Assembly: GCF_012927125.1 (NCBI RefSeq) | Contig: NZ_JABBFZ010000001.1 | Span: forward strand, 434,001-498,000 | Direction: 5' to 3' | Length of the DNA stretch: 64,000 nt | DNA from: Paraburkholderia antibiotica | Lineage (GTDB): Bacteria > Pseudomonadota > Gammaproteobacteria > Burkholderiales > Burkholderiaceae | Part shown: positions 10,201 to 17,461 of the stretch, one piece after another | Layout: the number at the start of each line of letters is the position of its first letter | Numbering within the stretch: the stretch's first letter is position 1 | The notes under the pieces: generated by a model | Database searches by the model: none | What the model was told of the DNA's origin: nothing | Seen by the model: only the letters and a program-made list of their open reading frames with translations | Translations under genes and position numbers: made by a program

Positions 10201-12250
10201 TTCGATCGCGGCAACGGACACGCTGAGCGTCAATGCGGGGACGCTGACGAACGAGGAGCGTTCGACCGACATTGGTACGCAGTACGACTTCATCAGCAGC
10301 ATCGACGGGCTGCTGACGACGACCGGCACGGTGACGCAGCAGGGCGGGTTCATGTCGGCGGGCAACTACCAGATGAACGTCGACGCGGTGAACCAGATCG
10401 GTGGGGCGCTGCAGAAGCTCAACGCGGACGGCACGGTGGATGCAGCGGGGACGCAGCAGGAACTGGCGAACCTGAAGGCGCAACTGGGCAACAGTTTCGT
10501 GCAGGGTGCGGTGTCGGATGATCTGACGACGACGTTTACGTCGCTGGCGGAATCGCCGGGCCTGTTCCAGCAGATCGGGATGCTGGCCGTGATGGTGGTG
10601 GCGTCGGTGATGACGGCGGGCGCGGCGTCGGCGGCGATCGGCGCGGGCGCAACCGCGGGCAGTACTTTTGCTGCGGGTACGGCGGCCACGACGACGGCGG
10701 AAGGTGTCTTCATGCCAGCGGTATCGGCGGGGCTGGGGAATATGGCCCTCTCCGCAGGTGTTGCGGCAATGACCGGTAACGCGCTCGGGCAGGCTGCGAA
10801 CGGTTCGTTCGATCTTGGTTCGATGGTTGAAGCCGGTGCGACAGCCATGCTGACGGTGGGGCTCACGAACGGCATTACGGTGGGCGGCCAGAGCCTGGCG
10901 TCGCTGGCGGGTGTGCAGAGTGTCGGCGATGCGCTGATACCACAGGCGGGGGCGACCACGGCGGGTACGATTCTCCAGCAGGGCGAGGCGATCGCGGCCG
11001 AGGCGACCGTTCAAGCGGGTGTGCAGACGGCGATCGAGGGGGGGAGCTTCCTGACGAACCTGGAGCACAGCGCGGTGAGCGATGTGGCAGCGGCGGGGGC
11101 GTATGCGATTGGGAATGCGTTCAGCGATCAGAGCGGCTTCTGGACCACGAGCAATCCGCTGTATGCGGCGGAGCACGCGGCATTGGGGTGTGCGGCGAGT
11201 GCTGCGCTTGGAACTGGATGTGCGGGAGGTGCCATTGGCGGGGCGATTAGCGCCGGGCTGAACCCGGTGATCGATGCGAACGGGAATATTCCGCCTGCAG
11301 CGCTCGCCGGCATCGAAACACTCGTGAGTGGCAGCGTTGCTGGTGCGCTCGGATTCAATGTTCAGGGCGCGGTGACGGCGGCGCAGAACGAGACGCTGAA
11401 CAACTGGCTGAACCACGTCACGCTCGTCGGAGAGCAGTCGCAAGCGCAGCGGCTTCAGTCCGCGATGTCGGGATGTGATAGTGGAGATGCGGCTGCGTGT
11501 GCGACAGCGGCCAAGTTGATGCAGACCTCGAGCGCGAATGACCAGGCGCTGGCTACGGCATGCCAGTCGCCAGGCTCGCTGGCATGTGCATACCAGAAGT
11601 CACTCGCCTCTCTGGCAGGCAACAACCTTTCTGTTGTCAACGGTGTCACGGTTGCCACCGATGCGCCGCAGCCGACATACACAGCGCCGAGTCAGGCAGC
11701 AGCGACACTCGACAATATGCTGGGGAGTCCGCTCGCAGGCATCATGGGCGGAGCGGCCTATCTATCCGGGGGATCGACACAGACAGCCTACTATCTGTCT
11801 TCTCTGGGTGTCGCAGCGGATGGCATCGCCGCAGGTGTGGCCGGGTTTGGAGCATCGAAGACCGTCGACGTTGTTTCCGAAGCTGCAAACACTTCGACCC
11901 AGACTCCATTCCAAAGGGGGATACAATTCCAGGGCGACGCGTTGTCGGCGCTGGGAGTGCCTGAGAATACGCAGCGCATTACAGTTTCGTTGCCCAACGG
12001 ATCTCCGGTCACTGTCGTTCCGGATGCTTTGGATGGGTCGACGATCGTTGAGGTCAAAGACGTGGTCAATCTTTCGAACTCAAACCAGTTCAGAGGTTAC
12101 CTCGCCACGGGTAATCCGATTCAACTCATCGTCAGCCCAAACACAAAGACTATTTCGCAACCTCTGCAAAATTTGATCACTAACTCCGGTGGAACGATTA
12201 GGGTCTTCAACTCGTCGACCGGAACCTTCAGCCCATGGACTACGAAATAG
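4268..12250 (+). CDS. CdiA/BcpA-like TPS exoprotein with C-terminal nuclease-like toxin
   Basis: A 2660-residue secreted filamentous haemagglutinin-type protein, the effector stick of a contact-dependent inhibition system. An unusually long signal region (about 1-69) has a 45-residue polar part, then a hydrophobic core ending AHA. The TPS domain follows, with both hallmark motifs NPNL (about residue 143) and NPNGI (about 181). Long Gly/Asn/Thr-rich beta-helix repeats fill most of the protein. About residues 2100-2380 are a DUF637-like, Ala/Gly-rich pre-toxin region. After EAAN (about 2540) comes a variable tail of 120 residues. It carries VVPDALDGSTIVEVKDV, the D...ExK spacing of a PD-(D/E)xK restriction-endonuclease-fold toxin, followed by Gln-containing NSNQFRGYL. 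This toxin class is inferred by motif. The ATG at 4268 is chosen because the signal region begins there; an in-frame GTG at 4208 is possible. Neither has a strong ribosome-binding site. The immunity gene follows by 11 bp. Confidence 0.9.
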   Translation: MKTNHRDIAASLLQRELARFSASTARRFAAPACDDGSPRARWMRVTACIMAVVMYFAPAVLLADATAHAAPIVDPRAPIPFQPTITQTSTGIPTVNITAPNSNGLSLNSYQSFNIDSRGLVLNNSLTGGTPLLGGTLGANPNLAGRTATTIINQVTSTGPASSLLGPLEVFGNPATVIISNPNGISVNGMALTNMPGLVLTTGTVQFLTGIGGTSTGFTNAGALAYSVNSGNISINGPPGENGPGAGIAGTVGNIDIIGQTINVNAPLQADSRVNLIAGNQLATPTASDSTGTTYGTTSNGTINTAAAIGNGGLAIDANQFGSVTSGQVFIVSTAAGMGVNTQGALSATAGNVVVSANGDIDVGSTYAKQSATLISAGNVSISGNGLASQYTVNAAGDISAAGATVQSVQDLNMTAGGSLSVGSARSNGNVNLTAGGDMSVGSVATGDSLTLTTTGKSGNGDLTVGGAVSAPGAVALNAARDITVNGAVTGGSSVQLNAQRNASINGQALSGGTLSLSGTTGNVSTSGSVLANGDLSAVAGQAMTLGGNVSTSGNTLLTAGTDLTISGNVSGNGSGSLGAGGNLSGSGSASFGQDATLSAAQAIDLSGSVQTGGNLSAAAGSSLTVGAATAVGDATLKASGGDASINGAVLAGGNLVAQATGNLTVAGSTTSLGTTTLTAQSGNLSAQGDLKSTGDASLSAAQTLVVTGNTQVGGNATLSGANITTGGTTTVSGTLNAAAQNTLDLSAGQLNVVRDATLTGTNVSTGGALIGGNFTANASNQLTTGGSQTLVQGAAALTGTNGVTNTSSVLAGGPLTVTGANVTNGAGANLISTAATTVNAVNLNNAGAIAGLTTAVTASGALTNNNGAIVGTNLLNVTTGNLAGNQNGVLFAGSTDPSSPATPGDATITVTGGSGTFNNAGGQIAAQHDLTLNLQNQAFDPSAATSGTINLGNALTINTQQLNNSGTWAMPGNSVSINAAQGFSNSGTISKAGDITLSTNGTLTNSGTISAGNDVNLSGTIVNQAGGTIAANEDVNLTGVTTNAGTVSAVRDVNLNGSSFDNSGATTRAGRDLNANLSGDLTNVGGTMTAQNDVTINAANVNNSQAGSNTTTTTTTTTTVAAAGLGSALLSAPMGSETYTLQSTNQVSDITSTFTGVITGRVGDLQPTGAATITAPDLSSGTLYGVALPDVTQTTTTTQPSGAAGVIAAGHDLSITTGALNNHGGMLSAGNNVTLKVASLDNGGDAAVTTITDSIDAASYASFLTQLKAAYQAGTLEVALDTVDALDNSYNTPLVGQANIITSTPAPILQTSTLTTYTSQNAGQIVAGNNLSLTGTGASLTNAGNLYAGQDLLITANNFTNQGYHTSNVTSSTGCVAGVAVGQCGYFGTMLTSDFEEIMYERPGQDFTDAMTNSAVAAYLVSGYSVPFGPHNDAANIFGDQTSTQSYSYTQTNNTVFAGRDLVIAAPVVNNTYGNLLAGRDVVIGGAGTTRDNTNPTTPQTNLTQSSALTNTSGNIQAGRDIAISTAALTNTVSAPAQVYQNYGQTAQFGCSGAFVHYCDAFVDVQSGDVSTITANRNLSINAGSVTNTGSLITAGSAATVTATSTITNQDQTLNAYWHDAYWAPVLGSSKPPDNFGCGTAANCATLFGSAYQSGAGIQPPTPYASLPGTIQAPSLSVSAGGQVQNSGNVMGQQVAITGASLVNGLTSPAIYTPQPTGSQQVISLGPVGTPVAATNAANQAGNLGLMGAGLGAASGIGSAIAGGSGAALSSAANAGSGGGAVSVPGSPSVQTPAGVSHSATYLVSSPASQVMGDIGGAQLLAALPASLQPSTTQFYYDPFTEDQVLQQAALAQTGQASFVSGLAYDNQNQTSVANQEKQVLYGNAIQYAEANNLALGTPLSQSQIASLDAPMLWYVEETVPEPGCTATGNAACPTVQALMPQVYLPQNYAVVEHDGTITGQNVTLTATNGGAITNTGSIAATDTLSVNAGTLTNEERSTDIGTQYDFISSIDGLLTTTGTVTQQGGFMSAGNYQMNVDAVNQIGGALQKLNADGTVDAAGTQQELANLKAQLGNSFVQGAVSDDLTTTFTSLAESPGLFQQIGMLAVMVVASVMTAGAASAAIGAGATAGSTFAAGTAATTTAEGVFMPAVSAGLGNMALSAGVAAMTGNALGQAANGSFDLGSMVEAGATAMLTVGLTNGITVGGQSLASLAGVQSVGDALIPQAGATTAGTILQQGEAIAAEATVQAGVQTAIEGGSFLTNLEHSAVSDVAAAGAYAIGNAFSDQSGFWTTSNPLYAAEHAALGCAASAALGTGCAGGAIGGAISAGLNPVIDANGNIPPAALAGIETLVSGSVAGALGFNVQGAVTAAQNETLNNWLNHVTLVGEQSQAQRLQSAMSGCDSGDAAACATAAKLMQTSSANDQALATACQSPGSLACAYQKSLASLAGNNLSVVNGVTVATDAPQPTYTAPSQAAATLDNMLGSPLAGIMGGAAYLSGGSTQTAYYLSSLGVAADGIAAGVAGFGASKTVDVVSEAANTSTQTPFQRGIQFQGDALSALGVPENTQRITVSLPNGSPVTVVPDALDGSTIVEVKDVVNLSNSNQFRGYLATGNPIQLIVSPNTKTISQPLQNLITNSGGTIRVFNSSTGTFSPWTTK

Positions 12251-12261
12251 AGGAAGGCTGC

Positions 12262-13071
12262 ATGAAATTTAAAGCACCTGTGAGCGTCAACGTTCTCAGT
12301 CCATTGTCGCTTAGAGGGTCAACTGAGTTTCTTGACGCAGTGCAGATCTTTACCGACCTACTGCCCCGTTTAACGCCAGAAAGATGGGGTTGGTGGGAGC
12401 CACTTGATCGAGACTTTGACGCGAAGTATCTCGACAAACTTGTTCCCGAAAAAGGCGTATGCGAAACGGTCTATTGGCAACGTAAGAAGCAGCCTAAAGC
12501 AGAGGGAGCTTTTTCCGTGAGGTGGTCCAGTAAATCACCTAAGGTCTATGACACGCACTCCAATATCAGTTTTACTGCCGAATTGGGACAGGTCGAACAA
12601 GAAGCCATTGTCGGGTACCTGAAGAAAGCAAGCGTGCATTCTGCAGCAGATTTCGCACTTGTCGATACGCTTTCGGAGTCGTACCGGGACTTCGCGATTG
12701 AAAGTGGATCCGCGCCGTACGGAGAGCGATTCATGGTAGTCACGCACCTATTGCGACATTGGCTCCCAGATGTTTTCTGGGGCACAGTCTTCGGTCCGCC
12801 ATACGTGCGTCTACTAGGAAAGGAGCGTCTTCTAAGCGCGCCCGCATATATCGTGGAGGAGTTGGCGCCAGAAATGGTGTACGTCCAGTTGTCTGAGTGC
12901 ATCGCGGATGTCGTCGAAGACAATGCGGGTCTTCGAACACTCCGAGAACTCTTTAAAGAGCATTTTGAAAGCAATGCATTTTTCCGTCTAGGTCAGGGTT
13001 ACGATCGACTGCAGCGAGGACCTGTGGGGGATGTTTTTACCGTGCCTACTTTCGAGTTGAGCGCTGAGTAA
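12262..13071 (+). CDS. Candidate immunity protein for the CdiA-like toxin
   Basis: A 269-residue soluble protein with no signal peptide, starting 11 bp after the cdiA stop behind GAGGAAGG. In CDI loci the gene immediately after cdiA encodes the cognate immunity protein, which binds and blocks the toxin tail in the cytoplasm; that position is the main evidence. The sequence is rich in Trp, Phe and acidic residues (for example RWGWWEPLDRDFDAKYLDKL near residue 40). I do not recognise its family with confidence; it is longer than most immunity proteins. Base composition is clearly lower in GC than the cdiA body, as expected for an exchangeable toxin/immunity cassette. Confidence 0.7.
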   Translation: MKFKAPVSVNVLSPLSLRGSTEFLDAVQIFTDLLPRLTPERWGWWEPLDRDFDAKYLDKLVPEKGVCETVYWQRKKQPKAEGAFSVRWSSKSPKVYDTHSNISFTAELGQVEQEAIVGYLKKASVHSAADFALVDTLSESYRDFAIESGSAPYGERFMVVTHLLRHWLPDVFWGTVFGPPYVRLLGKERLLSAPAYIVEELAPEMVYVQLSECIADVVEDNAGLRTLRELFKEHFESNAFFRLGQGYDRLQRGPVGDVFTVPTFELSAE

Positions 13072-13121
13072 TGGAGGACGCCACCGGGAGGCAGAAGGTA
13101 CTTCAGCGTTGCCAGTGATTT

Positions 13122-13706
13122 GTTGCCACAAACACAACTACCGCTGTGGGTGCGCTGCCTGCTCCTCCAACTGGCACGGTGCAGGCTTGGAACGGTTCAA
13201 TTACAGCAGGAGCAGTTCCTGATGGAGGGATGACTGCGTATCGAATCTGGGGTGGAGGAAGTACGCAGGCCGGCTCATGGCTGTCGCCAATACCCTTAGA
13301 ATCATCAAGTGCCGCGCAGAGCTTATTGGCATTGCCACCCCCCAATACCGCTGAATTTATGTCGACCGTTCAAATTCCGGCAGGAACCCAAATACAATTT
13401 GGCACTGCTGCAAGCGCGCTGCCCGGAAGTCCAACAAGTATTGCAGTGCTCCAACAGCAGTTTGGTAGTAAGTTCGTGGCAGCCACCACAAGCAGCATTG
13501 AGCAGTCCTTGCTCCAACAAGGCAATGGTGCAACAGGGATTGTGTACGGGTTTCCGCCCGCTGGCTCTGATGTTGGGCATGTGTTCAATGTCGTCAACCA
13601 GAACGGGGTTATTAGGTATCTCGATGGCCAATCTGGCACAGTTGCTAATCCGTCAGCCTTTCCGGCATTGCTGTTTATGCCTGTGAAACCAATTGGTGCG
13701 CAATGA
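13122..13706 (+). pseudogene. Orphan toxin fragment B: chimeric tail with papain-like domain
   Basis: An open frame without secretion domains, beginning right after a stop with VATNT, the junction sequence seen before other toxins here. The first 90 residues (AYRIWGGGSTQAGSWLSP to IPAGTQIQFGTAASA) belong to the same toxin type as the fragment right of the IS element at 21016. A 33-bp stretch is identical between 13385-13417 and 21016-21048, after which the two diverge. The second part has GIVYGFPPAGSDVGHVFNVV and IRYLDGQSG, the His and Asp-x-Gln context of papain-like (Tox-PL) toxins, often glutamine deamidases. The nucleophile Cys typical of that fold is not evident, so activity is doubtful. 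Its stop overlaps the next gene's start (ATGA). Confidence 0.6.
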
Positions 13707-13984
13707 ACATTGTCACTTTAAAAGCAGCAGTCGCCATTGGTGAGTGCTATCTCAATGAGTCGGTGCGGAGCCCGCATGATTCACCCGAAAATGATCGATG
13801 GGTCATATCGATGGAAAAGGTTAGCGATCATGGTGAATATTGGCTTTTGCATTACCAGTCGGTCTTGTACTTGGAGACAGGAGATCCATCCTACTTACTA
13901 GCCGGGAACCGTCCGCTTAAAGTATCCAAGGCGGGCGTGATATTAGGGTTTGACGACTCGAGCAAGCCTCGCAGCCAAGACTGA
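13703..13984 (+). CDS. Imm35/YrhB-type immunity protein
   Basis: A 93-residue soluble protein translationally coupled to toxin fragment B by an ATGA overlap. It matches the YrhB/Imm35 pattern: an N-terminal helix TLKAAVAIGECYLNES, a central HYQSVLYLETGDPSYLLAGN and a final PLKVSKAGVILGF. In polymorphic toxin systems this family is a common immunity partner of papain-like toxins, which agrees with the upstream fragment. The frame is intact although the partner toxin lacks secretion domains, so it could protect against a sibling strain's toxin. Family assignment is by remembered motif pattern. Confidence 0.75.
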   Translation: MNIVTLKAAVAIGECYLNESVRSPHDSPENDRWVISMEKVSDHGEYWLLHYQSVLYLETGDPSYLLAGNRPLKVSKAGVILGFDDSSKPRSQD

Positions 13985-14022
13985 AAAGTTACGCTAACGG
14001 TAAACGGGTTTGTCGTTTCTAA

Positions 14023-14853
14023 GGCTTCAGTCCGCGATGTCGGGATGCGATAGTGGAAATGCGGCTGCGTGTGCGACAGTGGCCAAATTGATGCAGACCT
14101 CGATCGCGAATGACCAGGCGCTGGCTACGGCATGCCAGTCGCCGGGCTCGCTGGCATGTGCATACCAGAAGTCACTCGCCTCTCTGGCAGGCAACAACCT
14201 TTCTGTTGTCAACGGTGTCACGGTTGCCACCGATGCACCGCAGCCGACATACACAGCGCCGAGTCAGGCAGCAGCGACACTCGACAATATGCTGGGGAGT
14301 CCGCTCGCAGGCATCACGGGCGGAGGCCTATCTATCCGGGGGATCGACACAGACAGCCTACTATCTGTCTTCTCTGGGTGTCGCAGCGGATGGCATCGCC
14401 GCAGGTGTGGCCGGGTTTGGAGCATCGAAGACCGTCGACGTTGTTTCCGAAGCTGCAAACAGTACATCTACCAGTACTGCTATCCAGACCTATTGGCCGC
14501 CGAATAGTGGCTTCTTTACACAGCCGGTAAATCAGACGTTGGAAGCCGGTACTGTGGTAAGCCGATATGGTGGTTTCTACGACGCATCAGGGAACTTTGT
14601 CGACTATGGCAACTTTGTCGCTCCGGCTGATATACCGTATGGCATGCGAGCGTTGCCTCCAGGGACGGACGCATCGAAGCCATTGAGTGTGTACCAAGTC
14701 GTTACGCCGATACAGAATGTTCCGACGGGACCGGCATCGCCTTGGTTCGGTGAGTTGGGCTTAGGTACGCAGCATCAGTTACCCTTGACTATCCAAGACT
14801 ATTTGGACAGTGGCGCGCTGCAACTGCTTAATCGCACGAACCCAACAAAGTGA
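14023..14853 (+). pseudogene. Displaced cdiA 3' end C with TNT-like NAD glycohydrolase toxin (frameshifted)
   Basis: Bases 14023-14461 copy 11451-11891 of the main cdiA gene almost perfectly, including the pre-toxin segment up to SEAAN. A 2-bp deletion near 14325 shifts the frame inside the copied part. Beyond the joint an intact toxin tail continues to 14853. It shows the layout of the TNT (tuberculosis necrotizing toxin) domain: VVSRYGGFYD with the key Arg, GMRALPPGTD, and PWFGELGLGTQ with the catalytic-type Gln, followed by a leucine-rich end. TNT domains hydrolyse NAD in target cells. The piece lacks a start, signal and TPS domain, so it is silent unless recombined into cdiA. Confidence 0.75.
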
Positions 14854-14866
14854 CGGTGGACCGATC

Positions 14867-15088
14867 TTGAACCCAAGTGACAAAAAGCGATATCTGGAAT
14901 TTGATGCGGCGACGGGATACCCGGCCGGTTCGCGCATTCGATACGAGTGCGGTAATTGCGGCGGCATATTGGAATCGCTTCCTGAACACGCCGTTGCCTG
15001 CAAGTGTCGAAATGTGATTGTTGATAGCGACGCAGGGCGTGTCTCAGTAAAGGATCCTGCCCAGTTTCGCATCTTCGAGCTGCTTTGA
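14867..15088 (+). CDS. Candidate immunity protein for the TNT-like toxin (zinc-ribbon-like)
   Basis: A 73-residue protein beginning 13 bp after the TNT toxin stop with TTG at 14867, preceded by GGTGGA; a start further upstream in the same frame would lie inside the toxin gene. It holds YECGNCGGI and ACKCRN, a Cys-x2-Cys plus Cys-x-Cys arrangement that could bind zinc. No signal peptide is seen. The immunity role is inferred only from its place directly behind the toxin; it is not recognisably the mycobacterial TNT antitoxin. Confidence 0.6.
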   Translation: MNPSDKKRYLEFDAATGYPAGSRIRYECGNCGGILESLPEHAVACKCRNVIVDSDAGRVSVKDPAQFRIFELL

Positions 15089-15142
15089 TGGGATTGGTGA
15101 ATGAGAGGTAGTGAGGGATTGCCCGGACAGCAGCAATGAGAC

Positions 15143-15170
15143 GAACCCGGCCGCAGCCGGGTTTGTTGTT
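15143..15170. terminator. Terminator hairpin of the repeated symE-type unit (copy 1)
   Basis: AACCCGGC at 15144-15151 pairs with GCCGGGTT at 15156-15163 and is followed by TGTTGTT. It lies between an immunity gene on the plus strand and a symE remnant on the minus strand and could serve both. The same hairpin recurs near 16803, 18320, 21543, 24890 and 25803. Confidence 0.6.
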
Positions 15171-15184
15171 ACGTGCGAGCGGAT

Positions 15185-15417
15185 TCAGCCGTGGTCGGGG
15201 GTGATGGAGATGCAGCTGTTGCGGGAATCGAAGGAGGAAAACACGCGCTGTCCGGGTGAGAAGCCGGCGAATCCGAGCCAGATATCAGCGACCTGCATCC
15301 AGGGCAGATAGGGTTGCGTGGGATCGGGTGGCGTGCCGTAATCGGGCGAGTTGCCGAGGACGGGTCTGGCGCTGGTGCGGGTGTGGCGTTTCGTGCGGGA
15401 CGGACGTGCTTTATGAC
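15185..15417 (-). pseudogene. symE-like gene, beheaded copy 1
   Basis: Reads as a SymE-family protein of 76 residues from HKARPSRTK to the stop, including YLPWMQVADIWLGFAGFSPG, but lacks the start codon and next four codons present in the full copy at 18361-18606. At the break the sequence changes abruptly to the cdiA segment starting at 15418. The remaining frame is undisturbed, which suggests recent loss. Confidence 0.75.
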
Positions 15418-16200
15418 GAGACGCTGAACAATACGTGTGCGCCGGGCCACAACTGCGGCACGCTGGCTAGTGCGTTGAAGGACACGGGGCGCGCTGCGTG
15501 GAACACGGTACTGGGAGCGGCCCAGTCGGTGCCGAACTTCCTGAGCGGGTCGCTGCCCGGCTATCCTGGCTATGTGCCGTTCCTGCAAGGGGCGATGCTG
15601 CCGTATGACGACCCGGATTTCGGGAGTCCGGCGTCGCTGGTCGGAACGGTTGGAGTGGCTGCGCTGGCTGTTGGTTCGGCCGCGACAACCGGTGCAGCGG
15701 GTGGATCCAGGGCTTCCGCGTCGAGTTCGATTGTGACGGCAGGCGATGCGGATCTGGCGAATGTCTATAGCAATCAGGTTCAAGGCGTTGCCACAAACAG
15801 TGCAGTTGCGACGACTCAGGACGCCTATAGCTTTTACACACAACAGGCTCAGACGCTCAACGTGTCCACTGCCCCCAGCACTGCTGTGTTCTACTCGGGT
15901 CCAGGGAATCGTGCGCTTGCCGAAGAGTTTGCTACGACCAATGGATCAACAACTCTTTAAATGACGCCGGGCGGCAGTTGGCTGGACCAGCAGGCATTGT
16001 TTGGGCCGAATAGTCCGTTGACTCCGGAGCAGGCCCTGAACGTTTGGTCCACGTTATCATAGCGCTACGCGGCATCTGCCTCAGGGAACGTTGTCGGGTT
16101 CGTGCAAGGCGCACGTCCAACAGGTATCTTCAATACGGTGGAATATCCAACCTTACTGAATAATCCGAGTGTTACCAACGTCATTACGAATGGGCACTAG
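15418..16200 (+). pseudogene. Displaced cdiA 3' end D with unrecognised toxin (two in-frame stops)
   Basis: Begins with DETLNNTCAPGHNCGTLASA, a pre-toxin region different from that of the main cdiA, and reaches the VATNS joint at about 15787-15801. The toxin part (DAYSFYTQQAQTL, AVFYSGPGNRALAEEF, MTPGGSWLDQQALFGPNSPL, GIFNTVEYPTLLNN) runs in one frame to 16200 but is interrupted by TAA at 15958-15960 and TAG at 16060-16062. Both look like single-base losses of sense codons. I do not recognise the toxin's fold. No signal or TPS domain is present. Confidence 0.7.
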
Positions 16201-16202
16201 AA

Positions 16203-16487
16203 ATGTTTGAAAAGCTATCGCCACAACGTGTCAGGAATACAGCTGGCTTTGTCGTTCAGGTGGCGGATCGTGAGACGGTCGAATACATACAAGGCTCGCG
16301 CATAGCGCGCATCACGGTCGATTTCGCGCCGCTAACAGGTGTCTATGAGGACACATTGACCGACTGGCTCGCCGATGGCGCGGTTCAGCCGATGTCTCCC
16401 CAAGATCGTGTCCGTGTGCTGAAAGACATTGGCGAGGGCCTGGCATTTATGGGGATACGCTTCGAATGGTGCAGGGTCAATCCGTAG
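16203..16487 (+). CDS. Candidate immunity protein of unit D
   Basis: A 94-residue intact soluble protein whose ATG stands two bases after the toxin D stop. Its middle reads IARITVDFAPLTGVYEDTL and its end GIRFEWCRVNP. I recognise no family. The place immediately behind a polymorphic toxin tail is the reason for the immunity call. It stays open although the toxin has two stops, suggesting that immunity is the part under selection. Confidence 0.6.
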   Translation: MFEKLSPQRVRNTAGFVVQVADRETVEYIQGSRIARITVDFAPLTGVYEDTLTDWLADGAVQPMSPQDRVRVLKDIGEGLAFMGIRFEWCRVNP

Positions 16488-16547
16488 GCGGTATATGGAT
16501 GTTTGAGCCCACGCGTTGAAGTACAGGGCCGAACTAGCAGGGCGATA

Positions 16548-16784
16548 ATGAACGATCCATATCAAGAGGCTAGGTCAATCGCCAATTCTCTCGACGGAAC
16601 TGGGCATCATGAACATGCCGAGCAGCTTCGAAGTGCCCTTGTTGAGGGTGCGACCGGGACGGAGATTTACATGATCTTGCGCTGGCGATTGGCAAACATG
16701 GCGAACGACACGGCCATCTCAGCGGATGTTAAGAAGCAAATGCAGCTTCTTCACGACTACCTTGATCGAGCGTTGACATCGTAG
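16548..16784 (+). CDS. Small helical protein, possible second immunity or accessory gene
   Basis: A 78-residue intact frame starting at ATG 16548 behind CAGGG. The sequence is predicted to be largely helical and charged (NDPYQEARSIANSLDGTG, then EIYMILRWRLANMANDTA). It lies 60 bp after the first immunity-type gene of unit D and before the next terminator hairpin. Either the two form a two-gene immunity set or this one belonged to another, lost toxin. No family is recognised. Confidence 0.5.
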   Translation: MNDPYQEARSIANSLDGTGHHEHAEQLRSALVEGATGTEIYMILRWRLANMANDTAISADVKKQMQLLHDYLDRALTS

Positions 16785-16791
16785 CTTGCCG

Positions 16792-17461
16792 CAGCAATGA
16801 GACGAACCCGGCTGCAGCCCGGTCTGTTGTTACGTGCGAGCGGATTCAGCCGTGGTCGGAGGTGATGGAGATGCAGCTGTTGCGGGAATCGAAGGAGAAA
16901 AACACGCGCTGTCCGGGTGAGAAGCCGGCGAATCCGAGCCAGATATCAGCGACCTGCATCCAGGGCAGATAGGGTTGCGTGGTATCGGGTGGCGTGCCGT
17001 AATCGGGCGAGTTGCCGAGGACGGGTCTGGCGCTGGTGCGGGTGTGGGGTTTCGTGCGGGACGGACGTGCTTTATGACGAGACGCTGAACAATACGTGTG
17101 CGCCGGGCCACAACTGCGGCACGCTGGCTAGTGCGTTGAAGGACACGGGGCGCGCTGCATGGAACACGGTACTGGGAACGGCCCAGTCGGTGCCGAACTT
17201 CCTGAGTGGGTCGCTGCCCGGCTATCCTGGCTATGTGCCGTTCCTGCAAGGGGCGATGCTGCCGTTGACGACCCGGATTTCGGGAGTCCGGCGTCGCTGG
17301 TCGGAACGGTTGGAGTGGCTTCGCTGGCTGGTGATTCGGCCGCGACAACTGGTGCAGCGGGCAGAGCTAGGGCTTCCGCGTCGAGTTCGATTGTGACGGA
17401 CAGGCGATGCGGATCTGGCGAATGTCTATAGCAATCAGGTTCAAGGCGTTGCCACAAACAG
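16792..17461 (+). repeat. 670-bp direct repeat, copy 2
   Basis: Second copy of 15131-15800. The hairpin here is weakened by substitutions (AACCCGGCTGCAGCCCGGT). The pre-toxin frame is disturbed by a deletion near 17266 and an insertion near 17399, which cancel out. Confidence 0.85.
16846..17077 (-). pseudogene. symE-like gene, beheaded copy 2
   Basis: Nearly identical to copy 1 and broken at the same codon, so it was duplicated with the 670-bp repeat after the first break. It lacks the start codon and four further codons; the rest, including PWMQVADIWLGFAGFSPGQR, is open to the stop at 16846. Confidence 0.75.

Larger units (their letters stand above)
15131..15800 (+). repeat. 670-bp direct repeat, copy 1
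   Basis: Matches 16792-17461 at a constant offset of 1661 bp, with a few substitutions, one deletion and one insertion. It covers the terminator hairpin, the beheaded symE copy, and the pre-toxin cdiA fragment, and ends at the GCCACAAACA joint. The unit between the copies is toxin D plus its immunity genes. Confidence 0.85.

Noticed and set aside
9659..11443. A 594-codon minus-strand open frame inside cdiA
   Set aside because: It is Arg/His-rich without motifs and mirrors the codon pattern of the real plus-strand gene; the same shadow recurs opposite the copy at 22254-23078.
15169..15843. 224-codon minus-strand frame covering the symE copy and cdiA fragment
   Set aside because: It is in a different frame from the SymE-like protein and runs across the joint of two unrelated sequences.
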